64,000 nt of DNA from Symbiodinium sp. CCMP2592 (GCA_905221615.1 CAJNDT010006135.1:2146089-2210088), one strand, 5' to 3'; counted from the stretch's first letter, positions 18,765-28,814 are shown. The notes: generated by a model from the sequence alone, not told the origin. Numbers and translations are program-made.

Positions 18765-18873
18765 CCCAGACCTTCCAAAATCCCTTGATTAAGGAATATG
18801 CCTTAAATCCAACTAAGGATCCTACTATAATTTAAGGTATATTCCGTAATTAAGGGGTTTTGGAAGGTCTGGG
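18765..18873. mobile_element. HP3 hairpin
   Basis: CCCAGACCTTCCAAAATCCC and inverse GGTTTTGGAAGGTCTGGG; core GGATCCTACTATAATTTAAG. Confidence 0.85.
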
Positions 18874-19000
18874 AAGGAACTCTCACTCAGGAACCCAGGC
18901 TTCTTGGGTCCCTAATGCTTGCATACCTATGGAGCTGTCCTGCGTAAGCGGGGCATCGATGTTCTGGTACTTCCACACCTCGACGTATGTAAGGCTAATG

Positions 19001-19117
19001 TACAGTAGAAGCCAGAAAGTTGGAACATGGGTTTAGGAGGATTAGTGCTAGGATCTCTTATACTTTACTTTAGGGCCCTGAGGACACTAATGTTCCAACT
19101 TTCTGGCTTCTACCATA
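19001..19117. mobile_element. HP4 hairpin
   Basis: TACAGTAGAAGCCAGAAAGT opposite CTTTCTGGCTTCTACCATA. TA-CAG ends resemble Tc1/mariner-type MITE termini. Confidence 0.85.
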
Positions 19118-19137
19118 GGGGCCTTCATAAGTTTTTG

Positions 19138-19205
19138 CGGATTCCCCTTGAAGGGCCCCTGGAAGGGTTCTATAAGGGCTACTTTGAGGGTTTAGGGTTT
19201 GGGGG
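19138..19205 (+). mobile_element. PM with telomeric tail
   Basis: GGGTTCTATAAGGGCTAC to GAGGGTTTAGGGTTTGGGGG. Confidence 0.5.
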
Positions 19206-19303
19206 AGGAGTTGGGGGCTTTAATAATTAGACTAGGAGTTCCTCCAAGGCTTTAATTTAAGGGGTATTCGAAGGGGTTTGTAAGGATTACTCTTAGGATT
19301 TAC

Positions 19304-19386
19304 TATAGGGGCCTGAATAATTGGAATAGGGGGTCCCTTATTGTAATTATTGTAAAATATACTCCAACCCCTGTTCTAATGGCCTC
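19304..19386. mobile_element. HP24 hairpin
   Basis: TAGGGGCCTGAATAATTGGA opposite CCCCTGTTCTAATGGCCTCTA. Confidence 0.65.
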
Positions 19387-19507
19387 TACCCAGACCCCCG
19401 AAAGGATCCAAAAAGTAGAGCCCTTAATGGGGGTTCCTATAAAGTACCCTTAGTAGTATAGGGCCCCAAATTAGGGGATCTACGTTCTAGATCCGGGGGT
19501 CTGGGTA
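19387..19507. mobile_element. HP8 hairpin
   Basis: ACCCAGACCCCCGAAAGGAT opposite ATCCGGGGGTCTGGGTA; adjoins HP24 directly. Confidence 0.8.
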
Positions 19508-19524
19508 TAGTAGCTGGTGCCAGT

Positions 19525-19655
19525 TCCTGCAAGGATGCCTCTAAGGGTTCCCTTCCCTTGAAGATGCCTTTAAGGCTTCCTTTGGGGGTACCTTTTTGGG
19601 TTGCCTGAAAGGTGCCTTTAAGGGCGCCTCTGAAGGTTCCTTTAAGGGTGCCTGT
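19525..19655 (+). repeat. Diverged PM-like monomer run
   Basis: Six to seven GGTGCCTTTAAGGGTTCC-type words in tandem, without a telomeric tail. Confidence 0.5.
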
Positions 19656-19659
19656 AAGG

Positions 19660-19951
19660 GCCAGGAATGACAAAAAAGGTAGCTTGAACAGTAGCATTTA
19701 CAGGTCCTTAGTTCGGAGTAGTGGCTATACTCGAGGCAGAACATCCGTTGGACAGGATCAGCGGACCTAGCAATCAGGGAAGCTATAGGGCATAACGCTT
19801 CCATGATACAGCGTCTACTATGAAGGATCCAGGGACCCAACGGGTGAGCAGGCTTCTGTGCAGACGGGGTCACATGTGCACAAGCGGGGACTGTACTGCA
19901 CCGTGATGAACTCACTTGGGGCCCGTCTTGCAGAGTTCTCAAATTCGTCAC
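19660..19951 (-). CDS. Weak candidate exon
   Basis: Open minus frame in a hairpin-free block, with MTNLRTLQDGPQVSSSRC near its 5' end. Cys/Ser-rich, no recognised domain; it may be chance. Confidence 0.15.
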
Positions 19952-19997
19952 ACCCTTAGCCCAAATCCGTATTCCTTAAGCTTCTAGGAACTTCTCG

Positions 19998-20110
19998 GGG
20001 GTTCCTTTAAGGGCTCTTTAAGGGTTCCTTAAAGGCATCTTTAAGGGTTCCTCGAAGGTTTCCTTCAAGGGCTCTTAAAGGGTTCCGCTGAACGCATCCT
20101 TGGGCCGCCG
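19998..20110 (+). repeat. PM-like monomer run
   Basis: GGGTTCCTTTAAGGGCTC and relatives five times in about 110 bp. Confidence 0.5.
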
Positions 20111-20243
20111 GGCAGAGAGGCCGATGTAGGAGAGCCACAGCACGACGAGCCTCGAGTTTGAAATATTGAGATTTTGCGGTGGTTTTAGGGTGTAGGGCCT
20201 TGTAGGGTTTGGGGTTTAAGGCTTAGGGTTTGTAGGGTTTGGG

Positions 20244-20333
20244 GACCCGAGACTAAGGAACCTATCTTTTCAGGGTTGCTTATGATGATTTCCTTATACA
20301 AGGCCTTAAATGGGAGGTTCCTTAGGGTCCAGG
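20244..20333. mobile_element. HP21-like hairpin
   Basis: ACCCGAGACTAAGGAACCTA opposite GAGGTTCCTTAGGGTCCAGGT; loop with the family's GGGTTGCTTATGATGATTTCC. Confidence 0.6.
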
Positions 20334-20344
20334 TAGGGCTTAGG

Positions 20345-20575
20345 GGTGCCTTTAAGGGTTCCTTTAAGGGATCTATAGGGTTTGGGGTTGGCGGGTTTAG
20401 GGTTTAAGGATTTAGGGGTTTACAGTATATAGGGGTTTAAGGTGTGGGGGGAGCCTTAAAAAGAAGGGATCCTTTAAAGGGGCTCTTTGAGACTTTATGG
20501 TTTACTCATTATGTCATAATTCCCGTAGTCTAGGACCATTAAGGTAATGTGGGGGATTTACATTCCCTGTAGTAG
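20345..20575 (+). mobile_element. PM, TTTAGGG-like words and an HP1 remnant
   Basis: PM at 20345-20385 leads into TTTAGGG-like sequence. 20505-20575 is a decayed HP1 right half (CATAATTCCCGTAGTCTAGG). Confidence 0.45.
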
Positions 20576-20699
20576 GAGCAGTCAGATCGACATCACAAGG
20601 ACTCCAAGGACCCCTCAATACTGCGTGCCCCTCGCTCTCTTTTAAAAACCTCAATATTCTTGGCTCGAGGAACGTAATGCAGGGTAGCCTTACTGGATA

Positions 20700-21036
20700 A
20701 ATAAGGAACCCCTTAAAGGTATCCCTATAGATCCCTTTTAAAGGAACCCCAGGATATGTTTATAGATATGGGTAGTTGTCAAAACTATGGTCCCTTTTTG
20801 GGTACCCTGAATATTAGGTGCCGTATTATCATAACGACCCAAGAAGGGACTCCAATTTTGACAACCACCCATATGTACGTATGTATATATATATATATAT
20901 ATATATATCACCCATAGATCCCTTTAAAGGAACGCCTTAAAGGAACCCCTATAGATCCCTTTATATAAAGGAACCCCTTAGAGGTACCCCTATAGATCCT
21001 TTTAAAGGAACCCCAGGATTTAGATCATCAACCCGT
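20700..21036. mobile_element. Composite: inverted PM, HP15, TA tract, inverted PM, HP1 end
   Basis: Inverted PMs at 20700-20753 and 20914-21014 bracket HP15 and a (TA)n tract (20886-20908). The second ends with the HP1 right terminus GATCATCAACCCGT. Confidence 0.6.
20766..20873. mobile_element. HP15 hairpin, complete
   Basis: ATATGGGTAGTTGTCAAAAC opposite TTTTGACAACCACCCATAT. Confidence 0.85.
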
Positions 21037-21130
21037 CGAACGCTCGCGCGCCAGGTGGCAGGAAGGACGAGTACGCCTTGGTGTCCTCAGATCGGGAGCA
21101 TGGCTCATACCCAGAGGCTCCAGGTACCCG

Positions 21131-21320
21131 GTTTAGGGTTTAGGGGTTTAGGGTTTAGGGGTTTAGGGTTTAGGGGTTTAGGGTTTAGGGGTTTAGGGTT
21201 TAGGGTTTAGGGTTTAGGGTTTAGGGGTTAGGGTTTAGGGTTTAGGGTTTAGGGGTTTAGGGTTTAGGGTTTAGGGGTTTAGGGTTTAGGGTTTAGGGTT
21301 TAGGGGTTTAGGGTTTAGGG
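21131..21320 (+). repeat. Interstitial telomeric array
   Basis: About 26 units of TTTAGGG and TTTAGGGG in one orientation. It abuts a truncated HP4/HP5 start (GTAGAAGCCAGCAAGTTG) at 21323. Confidence 0.95.
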
Positions 21321-21356
21321 TGTAGAAGCCAGCAAGTTGAAACATCATTCTCCTCT

Positions 21357-21468
21357 CAAAGGGGAAAGGAGGGACCCTTAATGGTGACCCCTACCCTATA
21401 ATGGGCTATATAATAGGTACATCATAGCTAGATTAAGGGTATGTACCTAGGGGTCCTTATTAAGGGTG
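21357..21468. mobile_element. HP10 hairpin, right end cut
   Basis: GGGGAAAGGAGGGACCCTTA; the right arm ends CCTTATTAAGGGT before the GTCCCTCC segment. Confidence 0.7.
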
Positions 21469-21809
21469 CACAATATGGGTAGTTCTCTAAATTAAGGTCC
21501 CTGTCTAAATGGGGGACCTAAGTGCCCTGAGATTGGACATGGCTTCCAGAAATCACAACACGCCTTTATTTGGGTCGGTACCTTTAAGAGTTCAGTTGCG
21601 GGGTCTGTAGAGTGTAGGGCTTGACGGTTTAGGGGGTATGGGGGTTAGGGTTTATTGCAATGTGGACCCACCCTATAATTTAGGGCTGGAGTCTCTGGGT
21701 TCGGTAGACCTTTCAGGGGGTACGGAGTGTTTGCAAAGTGTAATCAGGTTGTTTGCGGGCTTTGGAAGCAGTTTAGAAGCAAACCCCTTCAAAATGAGGC
21801 TTGAAAACC
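21469..21809. other. No recognised gene
   Basis: Starts with a fragment of HP25/HP15 (ATATGGGTAGTTCTCTAAAT), then TTTAGGG-like and unrecognised sequence. Confidence 0.4.
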
Positions 21810-21893
21810 TAAACCCTAAACCCTAAAGGATCCCTTTAAAGGAACCCCTATGGATCCCGTTCAAGCAACCTCCATAAACCCCTTTAAGGAACT
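21810..21893 (-). mobile_element. CCCTAAA plus inverted PM
   Basis: AACCCTAAACCCTAAAGGAT followed by CCCTTTAAAGGAACCCC. Confidence 0.55.
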
Positions 21894-22124
21894 GCCTGGA
21901 ACCCTAGGCTACCTTTGTTTCCTAGTGTTCCGAGGCAGAAAGGTCCGAGGCCATCCATAATTTATGCCCTCTCGGAGCCGCGAAACATGTACACAAAGAA
22001 TTATGGTTTAGGGTTTAGGGTCCACTACCCATGCTGTATGCAGTATATACCGTGGTGTATACGGGAGTTCCATTGTACTTCAAACTCACAGTTCCTACTA
22101 TGCCCTTGCTTGGGTCTTCAGTCG

Positions 22125-22200
22125 TTACCCTAAACCCCAAGCCCTAAAACCCAAAACCCTAAACCCTGAGCCCTAGATCCTAAACCCTAAACCCTGCTAA
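22125..22200 (-). repeat. Degenerate CCCTAAA repeats
   Basis: About ten CCCTAAA-like units. Confidence 0.7.
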
Positions 22201-22241
22201 GGCCCTCCACTCAAACCCCATCCTGTGCTAGCACCTACCCT

Positions 22242-22500
22242 TCACTGGTCGCCATGAGTAGGATGAGGTCCACGCCCATGGCATCTCCGGACTGTGTGCC
22301 TCTTCCGAGGTCCCGCCGCCAGTCCTGTACAATGGCGGCCGAAGAAGGCACGAATTCGGCGCCGTTTGACCCGAATTACATGCAAAAGGACGACCACGAA
22401 GCCAATGGCGACTGTTGCGAAGTGCCCATGCGGCCCCTGCACCTTCGCTTCGTTTGGCCCTGCAACCTCGGCCACTGGGTCCACAGTGGTGGTAGCACCA
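22242..22500 (-). CDS. Candidate exon with one predicted membrane helix
   Basis: One minus frame reads HFATVAIGFVVVLLHVI, then turns Arg-rich. A second minus frame from about 22385 reads FGSNGAEFVPSSAAIVQDW to a TAG near 22238. The two halves look like one protein broken by a frameshift or unusual splice. GC-rich and free of repeats, unlike the flanks. Family unknown; possibly a pseudogene. Confidence 0.3.
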
Positions 22501-22657
22501 ACTCAACTAAACCCCAAACCCTATACCCTAAACTCAAACCAGGAGCTCCTTATAGCAAAAACCCATCAGATGCTTGACCCCTGAACCCTGAACTCTACCC
22601 GCGGGGGTCTAAGGACTGAAAAATATTAGGGCTTTTGGCCCAAAAACCACACTACAT

Positions 22658-22681
22658 AAGACCTACCGTCCTGAGAAACTC

Positions 22682-22765
<84 letters not shown>

Positions 22766-22814
22766 AGCCAAAATGAAGAATCCTAAAAAAGTAGGTCTCG
22801 TCGGCTACAGGTAG
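22658..22814. mobile_element. HP21-type hairpin with large CT/TA loop
   Basis: AAGACCTACCGTCC opposite GTAGGTCTCGTCGGCTACAG. The loop is about 70 bp of CT repeats (22678-22748) plus (TA)n. Confidence 0.65.
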
Positions 22815-23124
22815 CCCTTACTCCAGTATCTTAAGGGAGCTAAAGGATAACCCTCGGAACTGCATCGGCAACATTATGCACCCAAAAGAAGTAAAGGTTG
22901 CCTACCCTAGTACGAAGCAAACCAAAGCCCTCGAGCCCTGAACCCCTACACCCTAACCCCTAAACCCTACACCCTAGACCCGAAACCCTATTTAAACCCA
23001 GCTACACCGTAAACCCGACACCCTAGACCCGAATTGAATCCTGATATCCCCAAACCGAGGAGCCGAAAATCGGGATTGACTCTTGAACCCTAAACCCTTC
23101 GTAACCACCACTTAGTAGGCAGGG
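22815..23124 (-). other. CCCTAAA-rich, no gene seen
   Basis: Scattered CCCTAAACCC and CCCGAAACCC words within otherwise unrecognised sequence. Confidence 0.45.
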
Positions 23125-23286
23125 ACCCTGAAAGGGCTCCTAAAAGGGATCCTTAAATGGATCTATACGGGTTCTATAATGGAGGGTCGGCGGACATCGT
23201 AAGTAGATATTTTACAAAGTTATAAGATCCTACTTAAGGCAACTCTACTTATTACTTACTTACTACGTCGTCCGACCCTTCAAGTA
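23125..23286. mobile_element. PM followed by degenerate HP2a
   Basis: AAAGGGATCCTTAAATGG at the left. From 23180 the arms are TGGAGGGTCGGCGGACATCG and CGTCCGACCCTTCAAGTA. Confidence 0.6.
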
Positions 23287-23419
23287 CTCACCTTTGCTCT
23301 CCTTCAGCTGCGACCCCCCCAAAATAGTACAGGTAAATATTCAGGCCCCTGCATTCCCTTGCATACCTTAGGAGTTCAAGCTGAGGGCTCAGGGTTTAGA
23401 ATCAAGGGCTGAGGGTTGA

Positions 23420-23538
23420 TTGTAAACCCCCAAAAAGTTGGAAACCTAATGTTGGACAAATCGTGCTGGGATTCCCTATACTTTGCTCTTTTAAGGATTG
23501 AGGCTATCGGGTTTCCAACTTTCAGGCTTCTGCTGTAG
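23420..23538. mobile_element. HP5 hairpin
   Basis: TGTAAACCCCCAAAAAGTTG to TTCAGGCTTCTGCTGTAG. Confidence 0.8.
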
Positions 23539-23651
23539 GCTATAAAGGATCCCTGTAAGGAATCAATATTTTGAACCCGTCGTAAGCCCCACGCACATAT
23601 TTGCTTTCCTTCAGTTCCGACCCACCACCCTCAACCCTAGATGCTTATAGC

Positions 23652-23762
23652 CATCTAGGGGCCTTAATCACTAGAACAGGGTGATCGAGTATTCTACTCT
23701 AATCGTAACAAGGAGCCCCCCAAAATGTATGTGATTAATTACCCAGGCTCTTGTAGTACACA
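23652..23762. mobile_element. HP24 hairpin, diverged
   Basis: TAGGGGCCTTAATCACTAGA opposite GTGATTAATTACCCAGGCTC. Confidence 0.55.
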
Positions 23763-24299
23763 CCACAAAAGCTCAGGGCTTAGGGTTCCGGGTCAAGACT
23801 TAAGTGTCTAGGTTATACAGGAACCTTTTACGCAAACCATATTCAATCACTTAGGCCTCCGTGAATGCAAACCCTGATAGTAATCCCAAACGACACCTGT
23901 AAACCCCATAAAACCCTTAGCATAACCCTGATCAAAACCCTTTTTAGAACCGCTACACCGTAAATCATGGTGCACTCCCACTCCAGAAACTCCAAAAGCC
24001 CTCAATCAAGGAATGTACCATAAACCTTATCATGCTTCCGACAATAAGTTAAGGGTTACTCCCCTAAACCCTAAATCCCAAAATCCTAAAACCTAACCCC
24101 CTAACCCTAAACACCCTGAACCTAAAGAACCTCGTGGTGGTACTCCGTAAAGAAGCCCTCAGTTCCGGAAAGGAACCCTGATAGGAACCTCTGGTACTCC
24201 CCTGAGTATATGTGATGTAGCACAGAACCCTCACATCGTAATCCCTATACACCCTAACCTTAAACACTCCCTTATGGTGGCACTCCGCGGATAGAACCA
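23763..24299. other. Complex region, no gene recognised
   Basis: A few CCCTAAA words (24062-24120) and unassigned sequence. Confidence 0.4.
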
Positions 24300-24425
24300 T
24301 TACTTAAAGGATCATGGGACTTAGTAACTAGGGATATAAGTGAAGTAACTATACTTTTAAGTACTTATAACACCAATTAGGGTACTTACAACCTTATGTA
24401 CTAAGTCCCCTGATCCTCCAAGTAC
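24300..24425. mobile_element. HP2c hairpin
   Basis: TTACTTAAAGGATCATGGGA to CCCCTGATCCTCCAAGTA; the arms carry different subfamily ends. Confidence 0.8.
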
Positions 24426-24443
24426 GGGAACCTCTAAGGATCT

Positions 24444-24546
24444 TAAAGCAGAAGCCAGAAAGTCGGAACATCATGACCCTCGTGCCCTTAAGGTAAAGCA
24501 GAGGGGATTCTAGCACAAATCATCCTAAACCCGACTTTCTGGAAAC
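24444..24546. mobile_element. HP4 hairpin
   Basis: AAAGCAGAAGCCAGAAAGTC opposite GACTTTCTGGAAACCCTG; the right terminus differs. Confidence 0.75.
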
Positions 24547-24614
24547 CCTGATTCCTGCACCCCAAAACCCTATAAACCCCTAAACCCAGAACACCCGATC
24601 CCTAAACCCTCTTA

Positions 24615-24729
24615 TCTGGGATGCCCAGTAGCCTGGGAATAAAAACGGCCCCCTTTTTGGTATTGGGTAACTTTGTAAGGAACCTAGGACTACAAAAAAG
24701 GGGATACGGGTAGTACTGGGCATCCTAGG
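24615..24729. mobile_element. HP9 hairpin
   Basis: TCTGGGATGCCCAGTAGCCT to GTACTGGGCATCCTAGG; inner CCTTTTTGG / CTACAAAAAAGG. Confidence 0.85.
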
Positions 24730-24734
24730 CCCTA

Positions 24735-24792
24735 ATTTTCGGAAACCCTAAACCCTTTTATAGAACCCTTATAGATCCCTTTAAGATACCCA
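24735..24792 (-). mobile_element. Inverted PM attached to HP9
   Basis: TTTTCGGAAACCCTAAACCC, then ATAGAACCCTTATAGATCCC. The same HP9-to-PM junction exists at 46847-46930. Confidence 0.65.
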
Positions 24793-24858
24793 GCAGAGTG
24801 TCCACAGGACCACCAAGCTCTCCTCCGACCTTCCAACGTCGGATCCTCGGAGCATTGC

Positions 24859-25125
24859 TTAAAGGGATCTATAGGGTTTAGGGTTTAGGGTTTAGGGTTT
24901 AGGGTTTAGGGGTTTAGGGTTTAGGGTTTAGGGTTTAGGGTTTAGGGTTTAGGGTTTACTTGGAAGGGCAGGGGACTTAGTAAGTAGGTTATAAGTAGGG
25001 TTATAATTGGGGTAACTCCATTTAGGGTACTTATAACTCTACTTATAACCTACTTACTAAGTCCCCTGCCCTTCCAAGTAAGGTTCAGGGGTTTGGGTTT
25101 AGGGTTTAGGGTTTAGGGGTTTACG
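24859..25125 (+). repeat. PM end and telomeric array split by HP2b
   Basis: TTAAAGGGATCTATAGGG runs into about 12 TTTAGGG units. The array is interrupted by a complete HP2b and continues to 25125. Confidence 0.85.
24957..25080. mobile_element. HP2b hairpin with 42-bp perfect arms
   Basis: The first 42 bp are the exact inverse of the last 42 bp. This is the best-preserved HP2 copy, so probably recent, and it was inserted into telomeric repeats. Confidence 0.95.
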
Positions 25126-25284
25126 ATTAGCTGGGCTAAGAAATCACTAGGCCAGCAGTGTAGTAGTAAAACACCCACCCGCCCAAAGAATCCCAAAACA
25201 TTAGGAAATATACAATTTCTTCCTAAAGCCTAAACGCCAACCAAATATGCCCTAAACCCTAGAAGCCACTACTATACTCTAAAA

Positions 25285-26078
25285 CTCGTTGCGCACGCCA
25301 CATCCCAACAAAAATCGTTACTGGCCGGAAATCACTGCCAAATTAGCGATTTTTGTTGCGAGGGGCCCGCGCGACCGCCCTGCGCAACAAAACTCGCTAA
25401 TTTGGCAGGGTTCAGGCCGGAAAGCACTGCCAAATTAGTGGTTTTTGTTGCGCAGGGCGGTCGCGCAGGCCCCTCGCAACAAAAGTCGCTAATTTGGCAG
25501 GGTTCAAGCCGGAAAGCACTGCCAAATTAGTGGTTTTTGTTGCGCAGGGCGGTCGCACAGGCCCCTCGCAACAAAAGTCGCTAATTTGGCAAGGTTCAGG
25601 TCGGAAAGCACTGCCACATTAGTGGTTTTTGTTGCGCAGGGCGGTCGCGCAGGCCCCTCGCAACAAAAGTCGCTAATTTGGCAGGGTTCAGGCCGGAAAA
25701 CACTGCCAAATTAGTAGTTTTTGTTGCGCAGGGCGGTCGCGCAGCGGTTTTTGTTGCGCCGGGCGGTCGCACCCGCCCCTCGCAACAAAAGTCGCTAATT
25801 TGGCAGGGTTCAGGCCGGAAAGCACTGCCAAATTAGTGGTTTTTGTTGCGCAGGGCGGCCGCGCAGGCCCCTCGCAACAAAAGTCGCTAATTTGGCAGGG
25901 TTCAGGCCGAAAGCACTGCCAAATTAGTGGTTTTTGTTGCGCAGGGAAGTCGTGCAGGCCCCTCGCAACAAAAGTCGCTAATTTGGCAGGGTTCAGGCCG
26001 GAAAGCACTGCCAAATTAGTGGTTTTTGTTGCGATTTTGCTTGCCCAGGGACGTTCTCGCAACAAAAACCACTAAGGC
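25285..26078. repeat. Array of palindromic 92-bp units
   Basis: GGCCGGAAAGCACTGCCAAA starts units at 25415, 25507, 25599, 25691, 25813, 25905 and 25996 (92 bp; one 122-bp unit has an internal 30-bp duplication). Each unit is an inverted repeat: GCCAAATTAGTGGTTTTTGT against CAACAAAAGTCGCTAATTTG. The unit at 25324-25414 carries the GC-rich loop in opposite orientation. Frames on both strands are shadows of the repeat. Confidence 0.95.
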
Positions 26079-26203
26079 CATTAACCTTTAAATATACATT
26101 TGAAAGAGAGGTTTAGGGTTTAGGGTTCAGGGGTTAGGGTTTAGGGTTTAGGGGTTTAGGGTCTATACGGGGTTTGGCATACTTAGTTGCTTGAAGGGAT
26201 CTA

Positions 26204-26430
26204 TACTTGGAGGGTCGGGGGACTTAGTAAGGGCTCCTTAAAGGGACTAATAGGGTTCCTTAAAAGGGATCTATGGGGTTCAGGGTTTAGGGTCTACTTG
26301 GAGGGTCCGGGGACTTAGTAAGTAGGTAGGAAGTAGACTTATAAGTACCCTAAACGGAACCCTAATTGGGGTTATGGTACTTATAAGTCCTTAAAATAGC
26401 CAGTTACTAAGTCCCCCGACCCTCCAAGTA
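26204..26430. mobile_element. HP2a hairpin with PM in left arm
   Basis: The left-arm segment at 26204-26231 recurs at 26295-26322 with one mismatch, around PM with CAGGGTTTAGGGT tail. The complete hairpin lies at 26295-26430. Confidence 0.8.
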
Positions 26431-26434
26431 GGGG

Positions 26435-26542
26435 CCCAGACCTTCCAAATCCCTTAATTAACGAAAATACCTTAAATTGGAATAGGATCCCTAATACTAT
26501 TTAAGCTATATACCTGCATTAAGGGATTTTTGAAGTTCTGGG
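26435..26542. mobile_element. HP3 hairpin
   Basis: CCCAGACCTTCCAAATCCCT to GGGATTTTTGAAGTTCTGGG. Confidence 0.8.
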
Positions 26543-26740
26543 TATAGGGGGTTTGGGTATACTTTTTACATGCTTAAAAGCCCAAGGGACTAAATTACTC
26601 AAAGGATTCCTCCGAGGAATCTAGAAGCTCCAGCACGTTTAGGGTTTAGGGCATACTTCTTGGGCTTCGTGGGACTTAGTACGAGACTTAGTATGTAAGG
26701 CTATAAGTGAAGATAGGGTTTGGATTCCCCACTTAGGGCA

Positions 26741-26886
26741 CTTCCGTAAGGACCACATGACCTGAAAGGTAGAGACACCATACCCGTATACTATGATTAC
26801 TATGATTTCTTTCCCATATGGTAGATGAAACTTAAACCCTGTTAGGGTAGATGAAACTTGAAACTTAAACCCTTTTAGGGTACATC
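26741..26886. mobile_element. HP23 element
   Basis: TTCCGTAAGGACCACATGAC, core ACTATGATTACTATGATTTC, then GGTAGATGAAACTT twice. Weakly palindromic but repeated at 28156, 31103 and 39520. Confidence 0.55.
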
Positions 26887-26893
26887 TGGTCTT

Positions 26894-26992
26894 TACCCTG
26901 AGGCTCCTGGACCCTCGAAGTGAGATCCCAGACCCTAGCCCCCAGAGCCCAAACCCTTACCCCAGAACTCTCATGACCCCTTTCGGAGCCTA
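26894..26992. mobile_element. HP13 hairpin
   Basis: TACCCTGAGGCTCCTGGACC to CCCTTTCGGAGCCTAAA (inverse orientation). Confidence 0.7.
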
Positions 26993-27120
26993 AACTACGA
27001 CCCTGCTTAGTATTGGGTTTAGGGTATGGGATATAGGGCTTATAAGGGTCCCTTAAGGGATCCAGGACCCCCCAAAAGGAGGCCTGACGGTCCTTCATAG
27101 TGGGTATTTGGGGTATGGTT

Positions 27121-27230
27121 TAGGTACGGCCCCCCCATACAGTAAGAGTCTATAATAGTGCTACTACTAAGGTCCTACTATATCTATATTATGAATATTA
27201 TTCAACTATTACTGAGTGGGGGCCGTACCC
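27121..27230. mobile_element. Single-copy hairpin
   Basis: GGTACGGCCCCCCCATACAG opposite GAGTGGGGGCCGTACCC, AT-rich loop. Confidence 0.65.
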
Positions 27231-27317
27231 AAGGTATGGTATACTAGAGGGCAGTTGGGGGGTCTAGGTAGGGTTTGCAGGGTTTAAGGGTTGAGGGTTT
27301 AGGGTCTTGGGGTTTAA

Positions 27318-27422
27318 TACGGTTGATGATATAAATCCTGCATTACCTTAAGGACCCTAAACTATGGGAATTATGGTATATTCCTTATTATGGGTCATGC
27401 AGGATTTATATCATCAACCGTA
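27318..27422. mobile_element. HP1 hairpin, complete
   Basis: TACGGTTGATGATATAAATC with an exact inverse at the right end. Confidence 0.9.
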
Positions 27423-27516
27423 TGGATAGGGTTCAGGGATGCCTTGCAAGGTTCCTTTCAAGCACCAAGAACAGCAAGTCACTGCATCGTCCGACCCGAA
27501 GTAAACAGTGAATCCC

Positions 27517-27636
27517 TGCTTGGGACCTAGTAAGTAGGTTATAAGTAGGGTTATAATTGGGGTAACTCCATTTAGGGTACTCAAAACTCTACTTATAACC
27601 TACTTACTACAGTACGTCACCTGCCCCTCCAAGTAG
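27517..27636. mobile_element. HP2b hairpin, left arm with deletion
   Basis: GCTTGGGACCTAGTAAGTAG lacks AGGGGCAGG; the right arm is complete to CCCCTCCAAGTA. Confidence 0.75.
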
Positions 27637-28155
27637 GCCTTAGTTCTCTAACGCGACCTCTTGGGGATTAGGGTGTTTAGGGCTTAGGGTCTTAGGGCTC
27701 ATTTTTTTGTAAGAGCTAAGGGTACTAACACCAAGCCATACTACAGATCTCCCAAATCTCCACATGCGCTGAACTGGAGCCCCTAAACCCCAAACCTCAC
27801 ATTCTGTGTGCAAAAATCGGGGCCCCACAGTGCACCTTTCTGAGACTTTACACCCTAAACCATATAACCGTTGAGCCCTAACTCCTAAACCCAACCTGAC
27901 CCTTGAAGTCCTACCTTTTGGGTTCGTTGCTATGATATTCTTATACGAACCCTTTTAAGGCAGGTTATTTGGTGTGAAGGTAGACCGTAAACGCTAAAGC
28001 GCTAACTTCAACCGCGCTGCTGGATCACGCTCAGCGTGACGCACGCGCCGCAGGTGAACACCTCTGGGCTTGTTACCCCCCAGGCTAAAACAGGACCGTA
28101 TAAGTTCAGATTGTAAGAAGGTACTTGGGTTTAGCACGATAGTTCTGTAGGTTCG
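27637..28155. other. No gene recognised; HP21 fragment inside
   Basis: 27901-27983 is an HP21 right part (TTTTAAGGCAGGTTATTTGG). 27984-28155 is GC-rich at first, unassigned. Confidence 0.4.
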
Positions 28156-28270
28156 TTTCCGTAAGGACTAAATGACCCGAAAACAGCAGGGGCCCCAAGA
28201 AATACCCTTATCATATGGATCCCTATCTGGTATATGAACCTTAAGCCCTTTTAGGGCTCATTCCGTCAGT
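28156..28270. mobile_element. HP23 element
   Basis: TTTCCGTAAGGACTAAATGA to TTTTAGGGCTCATTCCGTCA. Confidence 0.5.
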
Positions 28271-28515
28271 TCGTTTGCGTGCATGATGACTAAGTGCTTG
28301 CCATACAGATACAGTCATGTTGTCCCAAGTCTTAATATCTAAGAATTCAAGGTGTTGATAACACAGTTTAACTGTTTAATGCTTTGGGAACAGGGTGTAG
28401 GGTGTTGACAAAACGTTGCTTCAGGGGCGAGGGATCGGAATTCTGAAGTGTCTGGCGATAAAGGGCACCAGGGGCACGCAATGTCCTACAAATAAAGAGA
28501 AACATGAATGTACTT

Positions 28516-28627
28516 CTAGGATGCCCAGCAACCAAGAAATAAAACGGGCTCCCTTGTTGGTATTGGGTACCTTTATAAGGAACCTAGGACTACAAAAAGG
28601 GAATAAGGGTACTAGTGGGCCTCCTAG
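28516..28627. mobile_element. HP9 hairpin
   Basis: CTAGGATGCCCAGCAACCAA to GTACTAGTGGGCCTCCTAG. Confidence 0.8.
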
Positions 28628-28814
28628 ACTTGCTATGACAAGTTAGAAGCATCAGCTGACATGGTTTAACCCTAGACAAAGCAACTCATCTAAACCCTAC
28701 ACTCCTGAATCCGAAACTCCAAAGCCCCAAGCGAATGTTTTTGAAGATCATAACCATCATAACCACTTATCGACACTCTGCAAGAGAAGCCTGAAGCCAA
28801 GCAACTAGTAAGCA

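Noticed and set aside
21131-21320. Chromosome end
   Set aside because: The array is internal, and other arrays run in the opposite orientation with complex sequence on both sides.
22242-22584. Plus-strand frames over the 22.3-kb block
   Set aside because: They look like shadows of the minus frames; downstream parts are telomeric-derived.
25285-26078. Overlapping frames of about 90-125 codons on both strands
   Set aside because: They follow the 92-bp repeat and the same peptide recurs in each unit; explained by the satellite.
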